64,000 nt of DNA from assembly GCF_037094685.1 (NCBI RefSeq), contig NZ_CP146614.1:5580001-5644000 (forward strand), given 5' to 3'. The DNA comes from Massilia sp. METH4. GTDB taxonomy: Bacteria > Pseudomonadota > Gammaproteobacteria > Burkholderiales > Burkholderiaceae_D. Below the pieces are notes generated by a model that was given only the letters and a program-made list of their open reading frames with translations, was not told where the DNA came from and made no database searches. Within the stretch, counting starts at the first letter, position 1, and each line of letters starts with the position of its first letter. Of the stretch, positions 25,014 through 32,550 are shown in pieces. A program made the position numbers and the translations under genes.

Positions 25014-28007
25014 ATGACGAATGTCGGGCAAGGTGTACCGGGACGGAAAAAGCCGCTGGCCGCCGCGGTGATGGCGGCGCTGCTCGCGCTGGCACAGGGT
25101 GCCGGGGCGCAGGAGCAGGATCGAACGCCAGGTGCCGAAGGCGAGATGCAGAAAGTCGAAGTCACGGGCATCCGCGCCTCGCTGGCCAAGTCGCTGAACG
25201 TGAAGAAGAATGCGACCGGCAACGTGGAAGTCGTGACGGCCGAGGATATCGGCAAGATGCCGGACAGGAACCTGGCCGATTCGCTGCAACGCCTGGCCGG
25301 CGTGGCCGTGCGCACCGACTACGACGAGGCCGAAAAGGTATCCATGCGCGGCACCAACCCGGACATGTCGCTCATCATCTTCAACGGCCATGCCGTCAGC
25401 ACGGCGGACTGGTACGTTGCCGACCAGGGCTCGTCGTCGCGCAGCACCAGCCTGTCGCTGGTGCCCTCGTCGGTGCTGAACCAGGCCATCGTCCACAAGA
25501 CTTCGCACGCCAATCTCGTCGACGGCGGCCTGGCGGGCACCATCAATGTCACCACGCGAAAGCCCCTGGCGCAGAAGGAGAAGATCTCGGGCGTGATCCA
25601 GGGCGGCGTCACCTACACCGACCTGCCCGGCAAGTCGGCGCCGGACGTGAACGCCAGCATCAACTGGAAGAACGATGCGAACACCCTCGGCGTGATCGCC
25701 CAGGTCTTCGCCGAAAAGCGCCACGTGCGGCGCGATTCGGTGTCGCGGCTCGCCTACGGCGCCTCGTCGGGCTGGGACGTGATCAACACCGGCACCATGC
25801 CGGGCATCACCGACGCCTCGCTGGCCGGCACCGGCTACACGGCGGCGGACCTGAACGGCGTGCGCATGCCCGGCTCGATGAGCTCGGAATTCGTCGAGGG
25901 CGTGCGCGACCGCAAGGGCGGACTGCTGTCGCTGCAATACAAGCCGGACAAGGACCTGGACGTGACGATGACGGGCTTCTATTCGCGCATGAAGGCGAAC
26001 AACTATGGCCGGCTCACATCGGGCGCCATGTACAGCATGCTGCTCGGGAAGGCCGACCCGCTGGGCGGCGTGGCGGCAACCCACGCCAACACGAGCTCGA
26101 ACGGCCAGCGCGTGTACGCCTCCATCCGCAACCCGGTCATCGTCGACGAGACCACGATGTACGGGCACCCGCTCAAGGTGCTCAAATCCGCGGAGATCGT
26201 GTTCCCGGACGGGACCACCCCTCAATACGTGGGCAACTCGGAAGCGTTCTACCGCGACGGCGCCACGGCCGAAAGCGCCTTTCTCGACCTGGACGCGAAT
26301 TACCGGGTGAACGACGACCTGCGCCTGAAGGCGCTGCTGTCGACCACGCGCGGCGTGGGCAAGACGGCGCGCGACCAGGGCACCACGTGGGCGCGCTACG
26401 GCACCGGCGTCGCCTACCGGCTGGGCGACGTGGACGATGCACCCTTCGTGCAGTACTACGGCGCCGGGGAGAACCGCCCCGGCCGCAACCCCGACGGCAG
26501 CGGCTACGCCATGGTCGGCCAGACCGCCTCGTCGATCAAGACCGTGGACCGGGAAAGCAGCGCGCAATTCGATGCCGAGTACAGGCTCGATCGCTGGATC
26601 TTCACAACGTTCGAGACGGGCGTACGCTATGCCGACCACCGCCGCAACTCGAACCGCTGGGCGCCCACCTTCCGCAGCGGCACGCTCACGTCCAGCCCGG
26701 CCGGCTACGTGGCCTACCCGTCCGACTTCGGCGCCGACCTGGACGGCGACTTCGACAACACCGGCTTCTACTTCACGCCCGATGCGCTGAAGGACTACAT
26801 TGCCGGCGCGACCAAGGCCACCACGCCCGAATGGGAGCGGCGCGTGGTCAACGAGATCGACATGCGCGAGCGCCAATACGCGTTCTACCTGATGCAAGGC
26901 TTCGAGCGCGACAAATGGTCGGGCGACTTCGGCGTGCGCTTCGTGCGCACCCGCATCAATGCCGACATCGTCACCCCGGTGCCGCCCGGCGCGTGCCAGA
27001 AGACGGAACCGGGCCGGCCCGCCGTGCCCTGCGCCGCCTATCCGACCGCCATCACCACGGCCGGCGACGGCAGCAGCTATTACGATGGCCAGCCGTTCGA
27101 CCCGAGCGGGGGCCTGATCTACTACAAGACGCCGACCGACCGCAGCTTCGACAACTGGCTGCCCAGCGTGAACGTGCGCTACGAAGTGAAGGAGGATATG
27201 TACCTGCGCTTCGGCGCCAGCCGCACGATCGGCCGGCAGAACTACAATGTGCTGGGCTCCGGCTTCGGCACGCCTTCCTGCAACGCGAACGGTTGCACGG
27301 TGACGGGGCCGAATCCCGGCCTGCGCCCGCTCACTTCCGACAATGTGGACGTTTCCTGGTCCTGGTACTTCGCGCCCCGCTCGCTGGTGGCCGTCGACCT
27401 GTTCCACTCGAAGATCGACGGCTATGTGAAGACGGGCACCGTGACGCAGGGCGAGACCGTGCAGCTCGTCGACCCGCGCGACAACACGGTGAAGACGTTC
27501 TTCGTGAACTCCTCGTCGCAACAGGGCGCGCGCATCCGCGGCATCGAGCTGTCCTACGAGCAGCCGCTGTGGGGCAGCTTCGGCTTCACGGGCAACGTCA
27601 GCCGGGCCAGGACGAAGGTCGACGATGGCCGGCCGATGGTGGGCGCCTCGGAATGGGCCGGCAACCTCGGTGGCTACTTCGAGAATGACCGCGTGAGCGC
27701 GCGCGTGGTGTGGAACTACCGCGGCAAGTACGTGAGCAGCACCACGGCGCCCTCCCCCACGGCCAACAGCCAGGGCCAGAGCGTGATCAACGGCATCGCC
27801 ATGCCGACGGCGCCGACGATGGCCAAGGGCGTGGCCACGCTGGCCGCGTCGGTGAACTACCACCTGACCGACAAGCTGATCGTCGCGGTCGACGCCACCA
27901 ACCTGACGAACACGAAGCGCGCGCAATACCGCTACAGCGAGGAGGAGCAGCAGAAGCTGGATGTGTCCGGGCGGCAGGTGCATGTGCAGTTGAAGTACCG
28001 GTTCTGA
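25014..28007 (+). CDS. TonB-dependent receptor
   Basis: A 997-residue outer-membrane receptor. Signal peptide residues 1-32 (RKKPLAAAVMAALLALAQGAG then AQE). TonB-box/plug: MQKVEVTGIRASLAKSLNVK, TAEDIGKMPDRNLADSLQRL, VSMRGTNPDMSLIIFNGHAV; barrel to the C-terminal KYRF (terminal aromatic). Same glycan-type subfamily as the 20910 receptor but clearly diverged. Start ATG 25014, after GGGAGAGAAC; upstream frame to 24957 is not supported. Direct repeats CGGTATC (24979 and 24990, 11-bp period) precede the gene. Stands alone and converges with the DUF3616 gene across repeat element B. Substrate unknown. Confidence 0.94.
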   Translation: MTNVGQGVPGRKKPLAAAVMAALLALAQGAGAQEQDRTPGAEGEMQKVEVTGIRASLAKSLNVKKNATGNVEVVTAEDIGKMPDRNLADSLQRLAGVAVRTDYDEAEKVSMRGTNPDMSLIIFNGHAVSTADWYVADQGSSSRSTSLSLVPSSVLNQAIVHKTSHANLVDGGLAGTINVTTRKPLAQKEKISGVIQGGVTYTDLPGKSAPDVNASINWKNDANTLGVIAQVFAEKRHVRRDSVSRLAYGASSGWDVINTGTMPGITDASLAGTGYTAADLNGVRMPGSMSSEFVEGVRDRKGGLLSLQYKPDKDLDVTMTGFYSRMKANNYGRLTSGAMYSMLLGKADPLGGVAATHANTSSNGQRVYASIRNPVIVDETTMYGHPLKVLKSAEIVFPDGTTPQYVGNSEAFYRDGATAESAFLDLDANYRVNDDLRLKALLSTTRGVGKTARDQGTTWARYGTGVAYRLGDVDDAPFVQYYGAGENRPGRNPDGSGYAMVGQTASSIKTVDRESSAQFDAEYRLDRWIFTTFETGVRYADHRRNSNRWAPTFRSGTLTSSPAGYVAYPSDFGADLDGDFDNTGFYFTPDALKDYIAGATKATTPEWERRVVNEIDMRERQYAFYLMQGFERDKWSGDFGVRFVRTRINADIVTPVPPGACQKTEPGRPAVPCAAYPTAITTAGDGSSYYDGQPFDPSGGLIYYKTPTDRSFDNWLPSVNVRYEVKEDMYLRFGASRTIGRQNYNVLGSGFGTPSCNANGCTVTGPNPGLRPLTSDNVDVSWSWYFAPRSLVAVDLFHSKIDGYVKTGTVTQGETVQLVDPRDNTVKTFFVNSSSQQGARIRGIELSYEQPLWGSFGFTGNVSRARTKVDDGRPMVGASEWAGNLGGYFENDRVSARVVWNYRGKYVSSTTAPSPTANSQGQSVINGIAMPTAPTMAKGVATLAASVNYHLTDKLIVAVDATNLTNTKRAQYRYSEEEQQKLDVSGRQVHVQLKYRF

Positions 28008-28063
28008 CCGCACCGCCCGATGCGCCTGGTGTCAAGAGGCATCTGCGACCTCCAAGGAAAACC

Positions 28064-28107
28064 GGTGTCGGACACGGTTTCCCCAAGGGGAAACCGTGTC
28101 CGACACC
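28064..28107. terminator. Palindromic element B: 21-bp perfect hairpin between convergent genes
   Basis: A perfect 21-bp stem (28064-28084 and 28087-28107) around AA, beginning GGTGTCGGACACGG and ending CCGTGTCCGACACC. It sits between the receptor stop (28007) and the DUF3616 stop (28118). Same family as elements A and C. Bidirectional transcription termination is the simplest role. Confidence 0.8.
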
Positions 28108-28117
28108 ATCTTGGCGC

Positions 28118-29026
28118 CTACTTATTCCACTCCTCGCGCGGCAGCGACAACCGCCTGAACGTCCGCTCCTCCGGCGCCAGCTCCTTGCACTTGCGCCCGC
28201 CCGGCTGCGCCTTGCCGTCGTCGGACAGCACGTGCATCGTGCCCCGTGCATCGAAGAACAGCGATTCCGGGTGCAGCCCGGCCAGGCCGGGCACGTCGAT
28301 GGGCACCGGCTGTTCGCCGGCGCGGCCCGACCAGCGGTACAGCGCGTAGTCGTCGCCACCGGCTGGCGGGCCGGCGGCGATGAAGTAGGCGTCGCCATGC
28401 CATTCGATCGCACGGATGCCATGCCCCTGCAGGTCGAGCAGGATGGGCGCGCCGATGACGGCGCGGGCGCCCCCGCCTTCCAGCAGTGGGGCCGGGTCGG
28501 CCAGCGGCACCAGCAGTGCCCAGCCGTGCGGGATCGGATTGCGGAAGCCCACCAGCAGGCCGCCGCCCGGCGTGGCGGCGAGGCCTTCGATGCACAGTCC
28601 GCCGGGGTCCTTCGGTGCCTTGCGGGCCGCCTTGCCGAGGTCGAAATGCGCGAGCAACGGATGCCCGGTCAGATCGTCGAGCAGGCGCCGGTAGGGCTTG
28701 CCCACCGGCCGGCCCTGCCGGTCGGTGGCGAACAGCTGGCGCCGCGTCGCGCTGGGCCGGCCCTTCCTGTCGCAGCCGTGCGAAGTGATCCACCAGATCC
28801 GCTCGCCCAGCTCGGCCGCGCCTTCGATATCGGCTTCGCCGGCGTCCTCCGTCTCCAGGAAGGCCGTCAGGTCGCATTCGCGCACGGGCGGCCCGGCGTC
28901 GTAGCGATACACGTGCAGCACGTTCGACTCGTCGTCGGCGGCGAGGAAATGCGCGTCGTCCAGCGGCACGGCCGCGGAGGCGTCGCAGATGCGGTAGTGG
29001 GTGAAATGCGCGTCGGGATGCGGCAT
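28118..29026 (-). CDS. DUF3616 family protein
   Basis: A 302-residue protein matching DUF3616 by pattern: IEGAAELGERIWWITSHG near residue 70, IEGLAATPGGGLLVGFRNP at about 150, IRAIEWHGDAYFIAAGP and HPESLFFDARGTMHVLSDDG near the end, a repeat style suggesting a beta-propeller. No signal peptide is seen from the chosen start ATG 29026 (after AAGGAGACCCTGGCC), so it is cytoplasmic unless exported otherwise. A longer frame to 29119 is rejected for lack of a ribosome site. Function is unknown for the family. Confidence 0.82.
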   Translation of the reverse strand: MPHPDAHFTHYRICDASAAVPLDDAHFLAADDESNVLHVYRYDAGPPVRECDLTAFLETEDAGEADIEGAAELGERIWWITSHGCDRKGRPSATRRQLFATDRQGRPVGKPYRRLLDDLTGHPLLAHFDLGKAARKAPKDPGGLCIEGLAATPGGGLLVGFRNPIPHGWALLVPLADPAPLLEGGGARAVIGAPILLDLQGHGIRAIEWHGDAYFIAAGPPAGGDDYALYRWSGRAGEQPVPIDVPGLAGLHPESLFFDARGTMHVLSDDGKAQPGGRKCKELAPEERTFRRLSLPREEWNK

Positions 29027-29143
29027 GGCCAGGGTCTCCTTGTCGTGTTGCGCGCCGGCGCCGCGATACGGCGCCGGCCAGGCACACACAGTATGCCTGG
29101 ACTCATGCAAAAGCGACAACGAGGTTGCCGGCGGCCGCCGGGC

Positions 29144-29470
29144 TTACTCGGCGGCCGCGGCTTCCGGCTTGAAGTGCACGGGGCTGATGCGGAATTTCTG
29201 CCGGCGGTCGCCCATCAGGTAGCGCAGGTCGCGGATCGACAGTTCGCTCACTTCATGCATGCGTATCAGCAGCGAGGCGCCCACGGGCAGCTTGAGGTGC
29301 CGGATCTTGCTGATCACGGGCGGCGCCACTTCGAGGGAACGGGCCAGCGCGGCGTCGTTCTTGAGCCCCATGATGTCGATCAGCGCATCGAGCAGGCGGT
29401 TCGGGTTATAGGTCAGCGCCTCCTCGTCGGACATGACATGGGCGAGCACTTGCGGGGAATCGGGTTTCAT
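29144..29470 (-). CDS. Small HTH-like protein, paralogue of the gene at 12475
   Basis: A 108-residue protein whose core LKNDAALARSLEVAPPVISK and GASLLIRMHEVSELSIRDL nearly duplicate those of the 12475 gene; the ends differ (this one ends FKPEAAAAE). XRE-like helix-turn-helix is likely, hence a small DNA-binding regulator by inference. Start ATG 29470 after GGAGTTCCAG. Upstream at 29574-29601 is the same ATTGC-N18-GCAAT dyad as before its paralogue. Confidence 0.82.
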   Translation of the reverse strand: MKPDSPQVLAHVMSDEEALTYNPNRLLDALIDIMGLKNDAALARSLEVAPPVISKIRHLKLPVGASLLIRMHEVSELSIRDLRYLMGDRRQKFRISPVHFKPEAAAAE

Positions 29471-29573
29471 CTGGAACTCCATTACGGACGGGGGCACGCG
29501 GGGCGGCCACCTTCGTCGCATTCGGGACAAAGCTACGGTCTATGTTTGCTCGGGGGCTGGGAACACCTGTCAT

Positions 29574-29601
29574 ATTGCAGGCTTTTTTGCCCGCTAGCAA
29601 T
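29574..29601 (-). promoter_or_regulatory. Dyad/promoter upstream of the second HTH-like gene
   Basis: ATTGC, 18 bases, GCAAT; on the minus strand TTGCTA-N18-AATATG fits a weak sigma-70 promoter. Arm sequence and spacing match 13028-13055, although the 18-bp interiors differ. Candidate shared operator. Confidence 0.45.
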
Positions 29602-29663
29602 TCTTTTGAGGAATATTTACAAGCGCTGTGGCTTTGTTGCAAAGGCCTTGTCCCAACGCCGCC

Positions 29664-29777
29664 TCAACCCGGCTTGCCGTCGAGCCGCGCTGCGCACAGG
29701 CGTGGCCGGTAAGCCAGCACGAACAGGCCGAATGCCACCGCCCAGCCCGCGCCAGCCACCACCAGCGCGGCGCCATG
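29664..29777 (-). pseudogene. Remnant resembling the NnrS C-terminus
   Basis: The last 37 codons of a minus-strand frame read a membrane helix (WAVAFGLFVLAYRPRL) ending LDGKPG and a stop. NnrS proteins (haem-copper membrane proteins linked to nitric-oxide response) typically end with a helix then Y-x-P-x-L-xx-PR-x-DG-(K/R)-PG. The preceding codons do not continue an NnrS protein, so this looks like the truncated tail of a lost gene. It is the only thing I find in the 29471-29852 gap besides the dyad at 29574. Confidence 0.4.
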
Positions 29778-29852
29778 CCTGGTGCGGGGCGCGCGTGCGG
29801 CCGGCGGCGTACCGACGGTGCGCCAGCTCGCGGCACTTCCGGGAGTGGCGCG

Positions 29853-30050
29853 ATGACGACGCTGCGCCTGCGAAAACCGTCCTTCGAGCCGTTGCCGAGC
29901 GGCCGCATCGCCGTCTTCACGAGCCCTGACGGGCACCGGCTCCATCGCTTGTGCGACGACGCCCCGTCGCCGCTGCGGCAGGCGGCGCCGGCGGTGCGCC
30001 GGGACCCGCTCGTGGCGGCGCTGTTCGGCCCGGCCCACCGGCGCGCGTGA
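29853..30050 (+). CDS. Small hypothetical protein
   Basis: A 65-residue basic protein (MTTLRLRKPSFEPLPSGRI, then VFTSPDGHRLHRLCDD). ATG 29853 follows GGGAGTGGCGCG. I recognise no family. The composition is plausible for a real small protein, but GC-rich DNA opens such frames by chance; the opposite strand is also open. Confidence 0.4.
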   Translation: MTTLRLRKPSFEPLPSGRIAVFTSPDGHRLHRLCDDAPSPLRQAAPAVRRDPLVAALFGPAHRRA

Positions 30051-30053
30051 GGT

Positions 30054-30083
30054 GGCTCATCCCGGCTCATCCCGGCTCATCCG
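30054..30083. repeat. 10-bp tandem repeat (three copies)
   Basis: CCCGGCTCAT is repeated at 30061 and 30071, with a flanking partial copy on each side (GGCTCAT at 30054). Lies just upstream of the shared block at 30091. Short; possibly slippage-prone. Confidence 0.6.
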
Positions 30084-30084
30084 T

Positions 30085-30108
30085 TCAGCACTACGTGAAC
30101 TGGCGCAC
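30085..30108 (+). promoter_or_regulatory. Second copy of the 24-bp block upstream of a small gene
   Basis: TCAGCACTACGTG followed by AACTGGCGCAC matches 18764-18787 at 22 of 24 bases (18 contiguous). It lies 76 bases before the small gene at 30184. TACGAT (about 30130) could be the -10. See 18735-18787. Confidence 0.5.
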
Positions 30109-30183
30109 GGTACGGCCGCGCCCGGCGCATTACGATGAAGCCATCAGATAACGCCCCGCAACGAGCCTCCAAGGAGAGACACG

Positions 30184-30372
30184 ATGTACAAAGTCCGCCG
30201 CGCCTATTCCCGCACCGATATCGAAACCGAGCTGATCATCAACCGCGCCTTGCTGCTGCAGCAGTCGACCGGCTTGAAGGATGCGCACATGTTCCTCACC
30301 CGCAAACGCATCAAGCCTTCCGTGATCAAGCGCGTGCTGGCGTGCCCGGGCGAGCGGCGGGATTTTTCGTAA
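30184..30372 (+). CDS. Small conserved-core protein (RVL family member C)
   Basis: A 62-residue protein: MYKVRRAYSRTDIETELII, NRALLLQQSTGLKDAHM, then FLTRKRIKPSVIKRVLACP and GERRDFS. Start ATG 30184 follows AGGAGAGACACG, a strong site. The FL....I.PSVIKRVL.CP core aligns with the proteins at 15417 and 60159. Function unknown; possibly a small regulatory or adaptor protein. Its upstream block is shared with the gene at 18848, suggesting co-regulation. Confidence 0.75.
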   Translation: MYKVRRAYSRTDIETELIINRALLLQQSTGLKDAHMFLTRKRIKPSVIKRVLACPGERRDFS

Positions 30373-30418
30373 GTTCGAGTCAGACGATGCCGTCTCCTGT
30401 GGCTGGCGGCACACGAAT

Positions 30419-30469
30419 ATCGGTGTCGTACACCATTTTCACTGCGTGAAAAGGATGTACGACACCGAT
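30419..30469. terminator. Palindromic element C between convergent genes
   Basis: Outer stem ATCGGTGTCGTACA / TGTACGACACCGAT (14 bp) and inner stem TTTTCAC-TGC-GTGAAAA (7 bp). Located between the 62-residue gene and the phosphofructokinase stop (30493). Same family as A and B, with T replacing one core base (GTGTCGTACAC). Probable bidirectional terminator. Confidence 0.75.
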
Positions 30470-30492
30470 TCTTCTGAGCCGCAGCTACTTTC

Positions 30493-31566
30493 TTACTCTC
30501 CCAGGCACACCCCCAGCGACCGCGCTGTCCGCAGCAGCGGATGATCCACCGGCACCCGCCACGTACTCACCTCCTCCAGCGGTATCGCGCCCGGCACGTC
30601 CCCGTTCAAGGTCATCATCACCCCGGCCCGGCCTTCGGCCAGCGCCTGCACGGCCGCGTCGCCCAGCCGCAGCGCGGCCACGCGGTCCGCGGCGACCGGG
30701 CTGCCGCCGCGCAGCAGGTGGCCCAGCACCACGGCCCGGCTTTCCTTGCCTGTCAGGAGTTCCAGCTGGCGCGCCACGTGGGCACCCACGCCGCCCAGGC
30801 GCTCGCTGCGTCCCGGCACGGCGGGATCGGCTACGAAGAGCTGGCCGCGCACCGGGCGCGCGCCTTCGGCGACGACCACGATATCGTCCGGCCGGTTGCG
30901 CGCGTCGCGCTCCGCCAGCAGGCGGGTCACCGCCGCCAGGTCGAACGGGATCTCGGGCAGCAGGATCGCGTGGGCGCCGCCGGCCAGCCCGGCATGCAGG
31001 GCGATCCAGCCGGCATAGCGGCCCATCACTTCGACCACCATCACGCGCCGGTGGCTCTGCGCGCTGCAATGGAGCCGGTCGATCGCCTCGGTCGCGAAGG
31101 CCACGGCCGAGGCGAAGCCGAGCGTCACGCCGGCGCCGGCCACGTCGCCGTCGATCGTCTTGGGCACGCCTACAACGGGCAAGCCCTTGCGGTGCAGGCC
31201 CGCGGCGATGCGCAGCGTTCCGTCGCCGCCGATCATCACCAGCGCCTCGATGCCGTGCCGCGCGCAGGCGGCCAGCACGTCGTCCGAGCGGTCGATTTCC
31301 CCGCGGCCGCCCGGCGGCGGCCAGCGGAACGGGTCGGCGCGGTTGGTGGTGCCCAGGATCGTGCCACCGAGGTGGCCGATGCCCTGCACGGCGTCCGGAG
31401 GCAGCGGCACGACGCCGCCACCGCCGTTGTCCAGCAAGCCGTTGAAGGAGGCACGCACGCCGAGGCATTCCCAGCCCCGGCCGTGCGCCGCCAGCGCCAC
31501 CGCGCGCAGCGCGGCGTTCAGGCCGGGAGCGTCGCCGCCGCCCGTCATCACGGCGATGCGTTGCAT
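30493..31566 (-). CDS. 6-phosphofructokinase (PfkA family, substrate type uncertain)
   Basis: A 357-residue sugar-phosphate kinase of the PFK-A superfamily, converting fructose 6-phosphate (or a related sugar phosphate) to the 1,6-bisphosphate. Motifs: GGGDAPGLNAALRA (residues 9-22), IGGDGT (112-117; glycine as in ATP enzymes) and PKTIDGD (135-141; lysine as in PPi-type and mixed group III enzymes, catalytic aspartates kept, usual N replaced by G), then MGRYAGWIAL. The donor (ATP or PPi) is therefore unclear. Start ATG 31566 after GGGAGCAACGCC. It is the last gene of the glycan locus, 16 bp after the GH43 gene, suggesting it feeds released sugars into glycolysis. Confidence 0.9.
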   Translation of the reverse strand: MQRIAVMTGGGDAPGLNAALRAVALAAHGRGWECLGVRASFNGLLDNGGGGVVPLPPDAVQGIGHLGGTILGTTNRADPFRWPPPGGRGEIDRSDDVLAACARHGIEALVMIGGDGTLRIAAGLHRKGLPVVGVPKTIDGDVAGAGVTLGFASAVAFATEAIDRLHCSAQSHRRVMVVEVMGRYAGWIALHAGLAGGAHAILLPEIPFDLAAVTRLLAERDARNRPDDIVVVAEGARPVRGQLFVADPAVPGRSERLGGVGAHVARQLELLTGKESRAVVLGHLLRGGSPVAADRVAALRLGDAAVQALAEGRAGVMMTLNGDVPGAIPLEEVSTWRVPVDHPLLRTARSLGVCLGE

Positions 31567-31582
31567 GGCGTTGCTCCCGTCG

Positions 31583-32533
31583 TCACGCCGGCGCCGGCTG
31601 CGGCGTCGCGCTGGGCCCGTCCGTGGCCGGCCTGCCATGCTCCCAGCGCAGCCGGTCGATGCACATGCGGCGGCCGGCCCGGTCCGGGCCCCAGGCGTGG
31701 TACACGATCCATGTCTCGTTGCCGCTCGGCGAGGCCACGAAGGAGTTGTGCCCCGGGCCGATCAGCTGGCCCGCGAGGGTGCTCATGAGGAGTGCCCGAC
31801 CGCCCTCTTCCGGCCGGCGGTAGGGGCCGAGCGGGTGGTCGGCCACCACCCAGCTCACGCCGTAGTTCTCGCGCTCCCAGGCGCCGCCGCTGTAGAAGCA
31901 GTAATACAGGCCATCATGCTTCAGCACGGCCGCGCCCTCGACCGTGTGCCAGTCGTAGACATTGCCATACATCGTGCGCCCGTTCAGGAACAGGTGCCAG
32001 TCCTCGTGCGGCCGGTGCACCATGCGCGGCTTGCCTTCCAGCGTCTTCATGTCCAGCAGGCGGTCGACCACGATGCCGGTGCCGACGCGATGATCGTCCT
32101 CCAGCTCGAGAAAGTCCACGCAGTAGAACAGGTACCACTGGCCGTCGTCGTCCTTGAACGGGTGGGCGTCGATCGAGAACGGCTGCTCGGGCACGAGAAC
32201 CACGCCAGCGTCGATGAACGGCCCGGCCGGGTCGGCGCTGGTGGCCACACGCAGCTGGTGGTCGCGCCCCTCGATGCCCTGCGCCGAGTAATACATGTAG
32301 AACGTGCCGTTATCGTAGGCCACCTCGGGCGCCCAGAAATCGTGCCCGCCCGGCGGCACCAGCGCGTAGCCGAGCGATTCCCAGTTCACCAGGTCGGGCG
32401 AACGCAGCACCGGGAACGCGCGCCCGTCCGCCCCGCCCGGCGCCGTGCCGTAGGCGTAGTAGAAGCCGCCATGGCGCAGCACGAACGGGTCGGCGAAGGT
32501 GGCCGGGTAGACCGGGTTCACGTACTCGGACAT
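31583..32533 (-). CDS. Family 43 glycoside hydrolase, cytoplasmic
   Basis: A 316-residue five-bladed beta-propeller hydrolase of GH43, expected to act on arabinose- or xylose-containing oligosaccharides. The three catalytic acids are visible: general base D15 (ATFADPFVL), pKa modulator D122 (FSIDAHPF), general acid E199 (HTVEGAAVL). No signal peptide, so it probably works on imported oligosaccharides. Start ATG 32533 after AAAGGAAATGC. Lies 17 bp after the TonB receptor and 16 bp before the phosphofructokinase; an operon is clear. Subfamily cannot be set by eye. Confidence 0.92.
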   Translation of the reverse strand: MSEYVNPVYPATFADPFVLRHGGFYYAYGTAPGGADGRAFPVLRSPDLVNWESLGYALVPPGGHDFWAPEVAYDNGTFYMYYSAQGIEGRDHQLRVATSADPAGPFIDAGVVLVPEQPFSIDAHPFKDDDGQWYLFYCVDFLELEDDHRVGTGIVVDRLLDMKTLEGKPRMVHRPHEDWHLFLNGRTMYGNVYDWHTVEGAAVLKHDGLYYCFYSGGAWERENYGVSWVVADHPLGPYRRPEEGGRALLMSTLAGQLIGPGHNSFVASPSGNETWIVYHAWGPDRAGRRMCIDRLRWEHGRPATDGPSATPQPAPA

Positions 32534-32550
32534 GCATTTCCTTTCGTCGG

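Noticed and set aside
24984..28013. A 1009-codon open frame opposite the TonB receptor at 25014
   Set aside because: His/Arg/Val-rich composition typical of the antisense of GC-rich codons; no family signature and no ribosome site. Similar long antisense frames at 8541-11207, 4549-7008, 38653-42069, 48937-51411, 51451-54813 and 54820-57447 were dismissed for the same reason.
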